DNA from: Gammaproteobacteria bacterium
Lineage (GTDB): Bacteria > Pseudomonadota > Gammaproteobacteria > GCA-001735895
Reading direction: 5' to 3'
Assembly: GCA_024229615.1 (NCBI GenBank)
Contig: JAAESG010000324.1
Span: 1 to 51,895 of the forward strand
Length of the DNA: 51,895 nt
Both the position numbers and the translations under genes were made by a program. Below are positions 20,354 to 29,299 of this stretch, in pieces. Below the pieces are notes generated by a model. That model saw nothing but the letters and a program-made list of their open reading frames with translations, was not told the DNA's origin and searched no databases. The first letter of the stretch is position 1. Each line of letters starts with the position of its first letter.

Positions 20354-20553
20354 ACCTCGGTAATATCCGCCGCCGGCGGGGTCGATCCGAGGTCTATACT
20401 ACGCAGTACCTCGAGCTGATCGAGCAACTCCTGGAGGCCGGTAATAATGCCGAGCCTGGGATCGACCAGCTCTGAAATTTCAGCATCGTCCCAGGCATAA
20501 CTACCAAACTGATCACGAATACCGATCAGGGTTTCTTTGCTGAGTTTCTTCAT
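20350..20553 (-). CDS. GatC/AtzG-like small protein coupled to the amidase
   Basis: MKKLSKETLIGIRDQFGSYAWDDAEISELVDPRLGIITGLQELLDQLEVLRSIDLGSTPPAADITEV; overlaps the amidase start by 4 nt. Confidence 0.6.
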   Translation of the reverse strand: MKKLSKETLIGIRDQFGSYAWDDAEISELVDPRLGIITGLQELLDQLEVLRSIDLGSTPPAADITEV

Positions 20554-20639
20554 CAGGATATATCTATTTCTGCTATTTATCCCGGCCGAGTTTACGCTAG
20601 TATCGACGTATTCCCAATCTGAATTGCGAACGAATACCG

Positions 20640-20990
20640 ATGCCAAAAATTCTGACTCGACAGCAAATCGATCAGTACCCTGAAACAGGGTTTAATGCTC
20701 CGTTCGAGGTCATGTCCGTAGACCAGGCCGGCGCGTTCACGGAACGCTATCGCGATTCGCAACGTCGGCTTGGTGTTGCACTGCAGGGCACTGTGCTACC
20801 AGGTGGCAGGCGGGTTCTGGGTAAAAGTTACTCGATGTCGATTCGGGGCGATGGTATGTAATCCGACTTTATCGAACTGAAACGACCCCGCTGTGATTTG
20901 GATGCGGACGCGGTAGCCGAACGTGAACGGGTCAATCGCAACTGGGCTAATATTCTTTACCGGCGCGCTCGCAGCAAACGCGCCTACTAA
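20640..20990 (+). pseudogene. Internally deleted phytanoyl-CoA dioxygenase (PhyH) relic
   Basis: N-terminal MPKILTRQQIDQYPETGFNAPFEVMSVDQAGAFTERYRD; after TAA in the same frame, a C-terminal NRNWANILYRRARSKRAY*. Confidence 0.7.
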
Positions 20991-21002
20991 CCTGACAGGG
21001 GC

Positions 21003-22007
21003 ATGATGATGACTGTAGAAATTTCCGACGATGACAAAATGATGCTTGAAAGTCTTTACTGGTGGGATATCCCTACTTTGTTCCGCTGTCCGATCGAGCG
21101 AGATCCCGAGCAACTCGATATCGCCCTGGTCGGGGTGCCGCATTCCACCGGTAATGGCACCACCGAGCGAGATCAGCATCTGGGGCCACGCGCAGTGCGC
21201 GACGTTTCCGTGATGGCGCGCCGTGTACATACCGAATTTCAGCTCGATCCGTGGAATAGCTGCCGTATCGGTGATATGGGGGATGTTCCACTGCCTGAGG
21301 CGAACGACAATGAGCGCTGCGTCGAACGCATGACCGATTTTTTTCGCACTATCGACGCGGCGGGCACGAGACCGGTATCGATCGGTGGAGATCATGCAAT
21401 TACCGGTGGAATCATCCAGGCGATCGCAGGCGAGGGCGCCCGGCTGACGGGCGGCAGAAAAGCTGCATTTCTGCATTTCGACGCGCATACCGATGCCTAC
21501 GAACAGGTTCCGCATTTCCTCGGTGCAAAGAAATCCGCAGCGCATTGGGCCGCTTACCTGGTGCGTGCCGGGCTGATCGATTCAGCACACAGTGTGCAGA
21601 TCGGGATGCGTGGTAATCCGCGCACGCTCGACTGGTGGAAAACCAGTTCCGATCTCGGTTACGAGGTGATTCCGATCAAACGCTATAGAGAACTGGGTTC
21701 GCAGAAAGTCATGCAAATGATTGGTGAACGCATCGGTGATACACCACTTTACATCACCTTCGATCTGGATTGCATGGATCCACTGGTGTGCCCGGGCGTA
21801 GCCAATCTCGAAGTGGGCATTCAGGGATTTCAGGTAGACGAGGTGATGGAATTGCTGCGATGCGTGCGCGGAAAAAATATTATCGGTGGCGACGTTGTCT
21901 GTCTGATGCCAACCAGGGATTCGCCGAACAGGCAAACTGCACATTTTGCCTCAGCCGTGATGTTTGAAATCCTGAGCCTGATTACCGACGGTATCGGCAA
22001 TCGCTGA
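21003..22007 (+). CDS. Agmatinase/ureohydrolase (arginase superfamily)
   Basis: SIGGDHAITGGI, FLHFDAHTDAYE, YITFDLDCMDPLVCPGVANLE metal-binding motifs. Confidence 0.9.
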   Translation: MMMTVEISDDDKMMLESLYWWDIPTLFRCPIERDPEQLDIALVGVPHSTGNGTTERDQHLGPRAVRDVSVMARRVHTEFQLDPWNSCRIGDMGDVPLPEANDNERCVERMTDFFRTIDAAGTRPVSIGGDHAITGGIIQAIAGEGARLTGGRKAAFLHFDAHTDAYEQVPHFLGAKKSAAHWAAYLVRAGLIDSAHSVQIGMRGNPRTLDWWKTSSDLGYEVIPIKRYRELGSQKVMQMIGERIGDTPLYITFDLDCMDPLVCPGVANLEVGIQGFQVDEVMELLRCVRGKNIIGGDVVCLMPTRDSPNRQTAHFASAVMFEILSLITDGIGNR

Positions 22008-22053
22008 TTCCTGATGTCTTGGAAGTGTTGTAAATCGACACCCTAATGCTCGA

Positions 22054-22215
22054 ATGTTGAGCGAGGCGCAAAAAGCCGAGTTCTGGGAAACGGAGTAACC
22101 CTGATGAAATCGGCGCTGTCTGCTGCCGAACTGGAAGCGCTGCGTTAACAGTGCCGATGCGGGATCGAGCAAGCGCGTCAACAGGCTAGCTGTAAGAAAA
22201 TTGTTCCAATTTTTC
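22054..22215 (+). pseudogene. N-terminal fragment of a second PhyH-type dioxygenase, frameshifted
   Basis: MLSEAQKAEFWE / (shift) NGVTLMKSALSAAELEALR*QCRCGIEQARQQ. Confidence 0.6.
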
Positions 22216-22217
22216 GG

Positions 22218-23057
22218 CTAGTGGGCCAGCAGCAATGACACCGGTGCCTGTTTGAGCAAATCGCGGGTTACACCGCCGAGAATAATCTCACGCAAACGAG
22301 CATGGCCGTAGGCTCCCATGACGATCAGATCGGCATTCATATCGGCGGCCTGGCCAATAATGGCGTCGGTTGTACTCAAATCGGTATCACTGATGCCGCT
22401 TGAAATCGACTCGATACCGTGGGACTCCAGGAACCTGGAGAGCTCCAGTGCGTGTGGATGACCGCGTGCCATATCGCTACTACCATCATTTGGTTCCGAA
22501 GATAGTACTACCACGGTATCCGCAGCGGTCAGGAAGGGGCTTGCTTCACGTAGTGCACGCGCCGACTCGCGGCTCGCATTCCAGGTCAATAGTACTCGCT
22601 TCCCCGGGGTTTCTACATTTCCGCTGTGCGGCACCACCAGGCAGGCACAACCGCCCTCGAACAATAATGCATCGGCGAGTCCGTAACTGGAATTGTCCGG
22701 GTCGTCAGGCTGGTCCTGACCCAGCAGTAGCAGGTCGGCATACTTGCTATGTTCACGCAAAATCGGGATCACCTGTCCTTCGAGAACATGGGATTCCATT
22801 GAGACCCCGGTTTCGACGGCGAGCTGTTGATATTCCGCCAGGGTTTTCTTTGCCCGCTCAATTGCTTTTTCGGTGACGTCAGTGATCAGGTCTACACTGA
22901 TCTGAGCTTCGACATAGGAAGGTACGATATAGTCCGGCACCACGAACAGGCCAGTGAGTTGCGCATCGAGGTTTTGCGCTAGCTTAAACGCGGTTTTGAG
23001 GCGATTCTGGCAACCGCTACTGTGGTCCAGGTGAATAAGTAAATTCTTGAAATCCAT
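22218..23057 (-). CDS. Tandem-domain universal stress protein
   Basis: MDFKNLLIHLDHSSGCQNRL...; ADLIVMGAYGHARLREIILGGVTRDLLKQAPVSLLLAH. Confidence 0.9.
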   Translation of the reverse strand: MDFKNLLIHLDHSSGCQNRLKTAFKLAQNLDAQLTGLFVVPDYIVPSYVEAQISVDLITDVTEKAIERAKKTLAEYQQLAVETGVSMESHVLEGQVIPILREHSKYADLLLLGQDQPDDPDNSSYGLADALLFEGGCACLVVPHSGNVETPGKRVLLTWNASRESARALREASPFLTAADTVVVLSSEPNDGSSDMARGHPHALELSRFLESHGIESISSGISDTDLSTTDAIIGQAADMNADLIVMGAYGHARLREIILGGVTRDLLKQAPVSLLLAH

Positions 23058-23113
23058 GGTAATTCTCCGATGGTCAGTTAAGAATATGATGGTCGAGAAT
23101 GGCGGTCAGGATA

Positions 23114-23127
23114 TTGATATGAGTCAA
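23114..23127 (-). promoter_or_regulatory. FNR/ANR box TTGATATGAGTCAA upstream of uspA
   Basis: Matches TTGAY-N4-RTCAA; centre about 63 nt upstream of the start codon. Confidence 0.75.
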
Positions 23128-23221
23128 CCTCCAATCGAGTTTACAGATCGCTAATGCCGCTTGATATCACAGTTGGCGATGCTGGACTGGCATCAATATT
23201 GTTACCAAACGCAGGAAGTTG

Positions 23222-23860
23222 TTATTCCTGATCCATGACCCAGCGGATCGCGCGTTGGTTCAGCTCGTGGGCTGAGTCGAGACCCAGTTTTTTCTTGATG
23301 TGTGCCTGGTGGGTTTCGATAGTCTTGATACTGAGGTTGAGCTGCTCGGCTATCTGACTGCTTGAGACGCCCTCTCCAATTAATTCGAAAACCTGTAACT
23401 CTCGATTGGAAAGACTGTCGATGTCGCGCTTTTCACCCGTCGAATCGACCATGCCGCTGAGCAGGCGGTCGGTCATGTGCTGACTCAGGTACACCTTGCC
23501 ACTCAAGACTTGTCGAATGGCGCGGATAATGCTGTCCTGGGCTTCCTGCTTGTTGATATATCCGCGCGCGCCTGCCGCGAGCACGCGTTCCGCGTATAGC
23601 GTCTCGTCGTGCATCGAGGCGACCAGCATCAGGATGCTTTTGTTGCGTGACTTGATGCGTTCTATCAGGTCGAGACCACTGCCTCCGGCCAACGACAAGT
23701 CGATGATTGCGAGGTCAGGACTGGTGGTCTCGACCTGTTTCAGGGCCTCGGCCATATCAGCGGCTTCTCCGCATACCTCGAGGTCCGGGCAATCGCCGAT
23801 TAGCTGGGCAAACCCGGTACGTACGAGGGGATGATCGTCGACTATCAGGATTCGTGTCAT
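23222..23860 (-). CDS. NarL/FixJ family response regulator
   Basis: REC domain plus LSNRELQVFELIGEGVSSSQIAEQLNLSIKTIETHQAHIKKKL. Confidence 0.92.
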   Translation of the reverse strand: MTRILIVDDHPLVRTGFAQLIGDCPDLEVCGEAADMAEALKQVETTSPDLAIIDLSLAGGSGLDLIERIKSRNKSILMLVASMHDETLYAERVLAAGARGYINKQEAQDSIIRAIRQVLSGKVYLSQHMTDRLLSGMVDSTGEKRDIDSLSNRELQVFELIGEGVSSSQIAEQLNLSIKTIETHQAHIKKKLGLDSAHELNQRAIRWVMDQE

Positions 23861-23872
23861 AGTGTATTCAAG

Positions 23873-25507
23873 TTACTGGTTCTCGACCCTAAAGTAACAT
23901 TTTACTTCGGTACCCTCATCATACGTGGATTTGATTTTAAGTTCTGCGTCAATCAATCCACAGCGATGTTGCATGATACGCAACCCCAGCCCCTGGGATT
24001 TTATGTCAGCTTGTCTGAACCCAGGGCCATTATCTCGAATCGACAGGTATCCGCGGGCTCCTTCGAGGCCCACCTCTATCTGAATCTGCTTTGCCCCGGC
24101 GTGTTTTATGGCATTGTTGAGCGCTTCCTGGGCAATACGATAAAGATGCAAGGCACTGCTATTGTCGGAGATACGAACCCGGTCGTTAATGCTCAACTTG
24201 ATCGAAACGCTGCTTTGAAAGCGAGCCTCCTCGACCAGTTTTACCAGCGAATTGGTAAATCCTTCGATATCGATATCGACGGGCATCAGGCCGCGCGATA
24301 GCGCTCGGACCTGTGAGATCGATACTTGTAATCCCTTTGCAAGCTTAGAGGCCAGTGCGTGTTCGGGTTTACTGGCCTTGTTCAACAGGCTGGTTGCGAG
24401 CAGGCCGAGACCGGTCAACTGCTGGCCCAGACCGTCGTGTAATTCCTGCCCTATGCGTCGCTGTTCGGCAATCGGGATCTCGAGGATCTCACGCTGCAAT
24501 TGCTGTTGTTCGCTGATATCCATAATGACTCCGGCAAACAGGCGGGCATCACTGGTTTTGATATCGCCGACCGAAAGATAGATTGGAAAACGAGTGCCGT
24601 CTTTACGTATTGCGGTGAATTGACGTCCGATACCGATAACCCTGGCCATACCGGTCTGCAGGTAAGCTTGCATGTAACCATCGTGGGCAAGGCTATACTC
24701 TTCCGGCATCAGGCAGTTGATCGAGCGGCCGTGCAACTCTCTGGGCTTGTAACCGAATAATTTCTCGACCGCGGGATTTACGAACTGGATCATGCCTTTG
24801 GTGTTGGCGATGACAATGCCTTCGCGAGCGGTTTCGGCCAGCGTCAGAAAGGTTTCCGCCTGTTGGTCAATAGTCTGTTCAATCGGTCTTGAAATTCTGA
24901 AAAAGATGCGGCTTGCAATAAAGATGACGAGTATTGCTACACCGATTGCGAGTAAACCCGCGCGAAGAAATGGCTTGCGGATTTCGCTGATGTCGATTTT
25001 CGCGACCAACCCGAAGTCGAGTATTGAGACTGGCTCATAGGCCGCGAGCACTTCGACCCCTCGATAGTCCAGCCCGGTCAGTATGCCGGATTTTCCGGAT
25101 AGCGCCTGTCGCATAGGCTCGGCCCAGGCACCCTCGAATGGAATCGGTCGAGGAGTCTCGGATTGCATATGACGATGGCTCAAGACAAATACGATTTGAT
25201 CCACCTCGTGTTTTGCCAGCACAAATTCTCCGGATTCGCCAAATCCTTCGAACTCTTCATGTGCCGCGGCAACCTTTTCGATGGTCGACAGCCGTGCTTG
25301 CTCCAGATTGTTGTCCTCATTTTCCAGGATGTCGAATTGGGCGATCGATTCGATCAGCCTGGCCTGGCTTTTGACTGTTTCAACCAGCCGCAGACGATGC
25401 TGCTCGATCGCCGTATTATAAAGGCTGAAGATCGAAGCGGCACTCACCACCAACGTGGCTGCGGCCATAATCAGGAAAAGTTGGTTAAAGGGTTGGTGCT
25501 GAATCAC
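23873..25507 (-). CDS. PAS-domain NarX-type sensor histidine kinase (HisKA_3)
   Basis: PAS with GRSINCLMPEEYSLAHDGYM; RRIGQELHDGLGQQLTGLGLLA; IRDNGPGF. Confidence 0.9.
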   Translation of the reverse strand: MIQHQPFNQLFLIMAAATLVVSAASIFSLYNTAIEQHRLRLVETVKSQARLIESIAQFDILENEDNNLEQARLSTIEKVAAAHEEFEGFGESGEFVLAKHEVDQIVFVLSHRHMQSETPRPIPFEGAWAEPMRQALSGKSGILTGLDYRGVEVLAAYEPVSILDFGLVAKIDISEIRKPFLRAGLLAIGVAILVIFIASRIFFRISRPIEQTIDQQAETFLTLAETAREGIVIANTKGMIQFVNPAVEKLFGYKPRELHGRSINCLMPEEYSLAHDGYMQAYLQTGMARVIGIGRQFTAIRKDGTRFPIYLSVGDIKTSDARLFAGVIMDISEQQQLQREILEIPIAEQRRIGQELHDGLGQQLTGLGLLATSLLNKASKPEHALASKLAKGLQVSISQVRALSRGLMPVDIDIEGFTNSLVKLVEEARFQSSVSIKLSINDRVRISDNSSALHLYRIAQEALNNAIKHAGAKQIQIEVGLEGARGYLSIRDNGPGFRQADIKSQGLGLRIMQHRCGLIDAELKIKSTYDEGTEVKCYFRVENQ

Positions 25508-25650
25508 GGGTTGCTGGCGTAATGGTTTATCAGTTGCGGCTATGGTATCTGGAATGCCCCTATATGCCCATCAGGAAAACCCCGATGGTGGAAGTTCTCG
25601 TAAGGGCGCAAACTTGTATTCAAGAGTTATCGATAAAAGGGGGATATAAA

Positions 25651-26403
25651 ATGCTAACTCAGGTTCAAACCAATCACATAGCGCATCAATGCCATATCTG
25701 TGAACCTCGAGGTGGTTGCCTTGGAATGCAATTGCTCGAAAGCGAAGAAGTGCGTCAACAGCTAAACCATGCCAGGAAAATCAATCGCAAAGGCGAGCAT
25801 GTATTTCGTGAGGGTGAAGATTCGGATTCTTTCTATGTCGTACGCAGTGGCTCTATCAAGAGTTACCTGGTGACTGAAGATGGTGAGGAACAGGTGCTGG
25901 GGTTTTATCTTCCAGGTGATGTGTTCGGCCTGGATAATACGGAATTACAACAACGCATGTCTTCCGCCATTACCCTGGAGACCACTTCCGTGTGCCGTTT
26001 TCCTCATCTTTACCTGGCGGATAAGGCGCAGGGTTCGAACCTGCTGAAGATCACCGCGGAACAGATGCAACGCGATCATAATCTGGTGTTAATGCTGGCG
26101 CGTAAGGATGCCGACGGACGTATCGCCAGTTTCCTCGACGACCTGGCCTGTCGCTACTGGTCACGCGGGTATTCCGCTTCGGCATTCCTGCTAACCATGT
26201 CACGCCAGGATATTGGTTGCTACCTGGGCCTTGCGGTCGAAACCGTGAGTCGGACCCTGACTCGCTTTCAGGAATGTGGGGTACTACAGGTTAATCGACG
26301 CGAAGTCGAAATACTCGATCATGACACCTTACGCAAAATTGCCGGCACGCGCGTCAACACTTCCCCGAATTGCTGTAAGACGGTCGAGCTCAAGCCGGTT
26401 TGA
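25651..26403 (+). CDS. fnr: FNR/ANR-type oxygen-sensing Crp-family regulator
   Basis: HQCHICEPRGGC cluster ligands, later Cys in TTSVCRFP, C-terminal HTH MSRQDIGCYLGLAVETVSRTLTRFQ. Confidence 0.92.
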   Translation: MLTQVQTNHIAHQCHICEPRGGCLGMQLLESEEVRQQLNHARKINRKGEHVFREGEDSDSFYVVRSGSIKSYLVTEDGEEQVLGFYLPGDVFGLDNTELQQRMSSAITLETTSVCRFPHLYLADKAQGSNLLKITAEQMQRDHNLVLMLARKDADGRIASFLDDLACRYWSRGYSASAFLLTMSRQDIGCYLGLAVETVSRTLTRFQECGVLQVNRREVEILDHDTLRKIAGTRVNTSPNCCKTVELKPV

Positions 26404-27092
26404 TGGTGGTGGTGTTTGTACTGTAACCCGGTGAAGCCACTGTAAAGCCCGAACGCAATTATTAATACTCCGGCCGAAGTCCTGACCAGGGGCGATTTGA
26501 CCCAGTCTTTGAAATAAGTAAACACCCTGCCTGCGATCAGCATCGCGGGCAAGGTTCCCAAACCAAAACCGAACATTAGCTTTGCGCCTTCAAGCGCGTC
26601 ACCCGTTGTCAGTGACCAGGCAACCACCGCGTAAACCAGCCCGCAGGGGAGCCATCCCCATAGCAATCCAAGCAGGTAAGCCTCGGGCAGATTTTGAATT
26701 GGAAACAGGCGCTTGCCCAATGGTTGAATGTGTCGCCACAGTTTGAACCCCAGCTTTTCCAGCAGCGCCAGACCACGCCACCAATCGGCCAGGTAAAGTC
26801 CGAGCGCAATCATAAAGGCTGCGGCCAGCAGCTTTCCCGCCAGTGGATTTATACCGAGTTGAGCCAGCCCGGAACCAAGCCATCCCGCCAGTAAACCGAC
26901 CAGTAAATAGCTGCTGATACGCCCGGTGTTGTAGCTGAGTTGATAAGCGAACAGGGATTTGGGCTTGCCATCGAGGCCGTTGGCTACACCCATGTTGAGC
27001 GCGCCGACAATACCGCTACACATACCGAGGCAGTGGCTTGAACCCAGTAGTCCGACGATTATCGCCGCGCCAAAGGTCAGATCTATCGGCAT
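26319..27092 (-). CDS. Sulfite exporter TauE/SafE-like membrane protein of the cco cluster
   Basis: GLLGSSHCLGMCSGIVGAL; LLWGWLPCGLVYAVVAWSL. Confidence 0.85.
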   Translation of the reverse strand: MPIDLTFGAAIIVGLLGSSHCLGMCSGIVGALNMGVANGLDGKPKSLFAYQLSYNTGRISSYLLVGLLAGWLGSGLAQLGINPLAGKLLAAAFMIALGLYLADWWRGLALLEKLGFKLWRHIQPLGKRLFPIQNLPEAYLLGLLWGWLPCGLVYAVVAWSLTTGDALEGAKLMFGFGLGTLPAMLIAGRVFTYFKDWVKSPLVRTSAGVLIIAFGLYSGFTGLQYKHHHHQTGLSSTVLQQFGEVLTRVPAILRKVS

Positions 27093-27095
27093 GGT

Positions 27096-27611
27096 TCAGG
27101 GTGCGACATAGTTGGGCAGTAGTTTGGCGCTTGACTGTTGCGGGTGCCGTAAGGAGCCGGTCATTCGCCAATCTTCGGTTTGTAGAATCAGATTCCAGCG
27201 CCCATTACCGGGTAGCTGCAGTTCTCCGCCAAGCAAATGAGTATCGAGGCGAGTGAGTTGCAGTTCCTGGTCGAGCCCGGGCATCGTCGCGTGCACCAGT
27301 TTAAGCTGGATCGTACCGTCAGGAACAATCCTCACCTCGGGGTCGAAGCGAATCTCGATCTTGCCAGCACTGTCCAGCTTGAATCCCGCGGCGAGACCGA
27401 GTTCATGGGCAAACCTGTCGCGTGCCAGTACGCGGTTGATTTGCTTGCCTTTTTTGTAGTAATCGTCGACTACAAGCCCGGAATAGGACTGAATTGCCAG
27501 AACAATCATGACCGCGCCCATGATGACCGCAGAAAAGGGAATGGCGATCAGCATCCAGACCAGGGGTTCACGCTTCCAGTTACGTACTACGGGGTCGATT
27601 GTGCTCCTCAT
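27096..27611 (-). CDS. ccoH: FixH/CcoH family protein
   Basis: One TM then SYSGLVVDDYYKKGKQINRVLARD. Confidence 0.85.
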   Translation of the reverse strand: MRSTIDPVVRNWKREPLVWMLIAIPFSAVIMGAVMIVLAIQSYSGLVVDDYYKKGKQINRVLARDRFAHELGLAAGFKLDSAGKIEIRFDPEVRIVPDGTIQLKLVHATMPGLDQELQLTRLDTHLLGGELQLPGNGRWNLILQTEDWRMTGSLRHPQQSSAKLLPNYVAP

Positions 27612-28999
27612 TTTTTGCCCGGTCCGACGAAACGCGCTTCTTCGACTATGGTCAAATGATTGGCTTCAATGGCCTGCAGATGAAACCTGACCGGCACGCT
27701 GCGTTCTTCCATATTGAATTCGTCTGCCTGCAGACGCACAACCGTTTCATACACTGCTCCTGCCTCGACAATGAGTTCAGGCTGATCGCTGACCAGTTTC
27801 AAACCGTCGATCCCGTCGGCCCACAGACTGTATTGATGGCTACTCGAATCCATGTTGAGTATCTTGAGTGTGTAGACGTTTTCGATCAAGCCATCCCGGG
27901 TTTCGCGGTAAAGGGTGTTGCGGTCGCGAATAACATCCAGGTCTAGCGCAATGCGTTGTGAAATATGCGTCAGCAGTAAACCACAGAGTACCAGCAGGAT
28001 GGTTGCGTAGACCAGGATGCGCGGGCGCAGGATGTGTTGTGGTTCACCCCTGGCCGAGTTCTCGGTGGTGTAATCGATCAAGCCTCGTGGATACTTCATC
28101 TTGTCCATGATTTCGTCACAGGCATCGATACAGGCCGAGCAGGCGATGCATTCGTATTGCAGGCCGTCACGGATATCGATTCCGGTCGGACAAACCTGTA
28201 CGCAGAGGTTACAGTCGATGCAATCGCCTAACCCGACCTCTTTCGGGTCGGTGCCGCGTCGACGTGAACCGCGGGGGTCACCGCGCTCCGGATGGTAGGC
28301 GACGATCAGCGTATCCGAATCGAACATGGCACTCTGAAAACGCGCATAGGGGCACATATACATACACACCTGTTCGCGCATGAATCCGGCATTACCGTAG
28401 GTGGCAAGGCTGTAGAACAGGATCCAGAACATTTCCCAGGGTCCGAGGTTACCGGTGAACAGGTTATTGGCCAGTTCGTTGATCGGGGTGAAATAGGCGA
28501 CAAAGGTAAAGCCGGTCCACAGTGAAAACGTGATCCAGATAGTGTGCTTGAGCAGCTTGATGCGGATCTTGGACGCCGAGGTCGGTGCCTTGTCGAGTTT
28601 CATGCGTTTCGAGCGATTGCCTTCGATCTTACGTTCCATCCAAAGATAGGCTTCGGTCCAGACAGTTTGCGGGCAGGCGTACCCGCACCAGACCCGGCCC
28701 AGCAGTGCGGTAAAGAAAAACAGGGATAGCCCTGCCAGGATCAGCAGCGCCGCGAGGTAGATAAAATCCTGTGGCCACAGGGTGAGCCCGAACAGATAAA
28801 ACTTACGTGCCGGTAGATCGAACAATATGGCCTGACGATCATTCCATTGCAGCAACGGGGTGACATAGTAAATGCCCAGCAAGGTTAAAATCGATAATAC
28901 CCGTAGCCTCGCAAATCGACCACTTGCTACGCGCGGGTAAATCTTCTGGTGCGCGACGTAGAGGGGGTTGTCATTGTTGTCTGCTTGCTGAACCGGCAT
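27608..28999 (-). CDS. ccoG: Cytochrome c oxidase accessory protein CcoG (FixG/RdxA)
   Basis: Two 4Fe-4S motifs CIDCNLCVQVCPTGIDIRDGLQYECIACSACIDACDEIM. Confidence 0.93.
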   Translation of the reverse strand: MPVQQADNNDNPLYVAHQKIYPRVASGRFARLRVLSILTLLGIYYVTPLLQWNDRQAILFDLPARKFYLFGLTLWPQDFIYLAALLILAGLSLFFFTALLGRVWCGYACPQTVWTEAYLWMERKIEGNRSKRMKLDKAPTSASKIRIKLLKHTIWITFSLWTGFTFVAYFTPINELANNLFTGNLGPWEMFWILFYSLATYGNAGFMREQVCMYMCPYARFQSAMFDSDTLIVAYHPERGDPRGSRRRGTDPKEVGLGDCIDCNLCVQVCPTGIDIRDGLQYECIACSACIDACDEIMDKMKYPRGLIDYTTENSARGEPQHILRPRILVYATILLVLCGLLLTHISQRIALDLDVIRDRNTLYRETRDGLIENVYTLKILNMDSSSHQYSLWADGIDGLKLVSDQPELIVEAGAVYETVVRLQADEFNMEERSVPVRFHLQAIEANHLTIVEEARFVGPGKK

Positions 29000-29023
29000 C
29001 GTTTGTTATCAACTATGAGGTGG

Positions 29024-29299
29024 CTAATTGCCCTGTTTCCTGAGAACACGACAGTTCGAAATGGTGAAATATAACGTTCCCATACTGGATACGATGGCTA
29101 GAATCCAGAACAGTAGAAAACCGATGCTGTAGGCGGCTAAGGGACTGATATCAATATCAAGATTGAACGGGATCAGCTCCTTCGGGTTAAACGCCGAAAA
29201 AAAAATTCCGCTGGCTACGATGGCGCAGATAAACGAAGGCCAGAGTATCGAAATAACCTGCTGAGCGCGCGGAATTTTATCCGGTGTTAGTGCTTCCAT
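29024..29299 (-). CDS. Small two-TM protein of unknown function in the cco operon
   Basis: 91-aa ORF with two hydrophobic spans between ccoP and ccoG. Confidence 0.65.
   Translation of the reverse strand: MEALTPDKIPRAQQVISILWPSFICAIVASGIFFSAFNPKELIPFNLDIDISPLAAYSIGFLLFWILAIVSSMGTLYFTISNCRVLRKQGN

Noticed and set aside
22197-22213. AAAATTG-TTC-CAATTTT inverted repeat just after uspA
   Set aside because: AT-only-type stem, weak as a terminator; could not be distinguished from chance.
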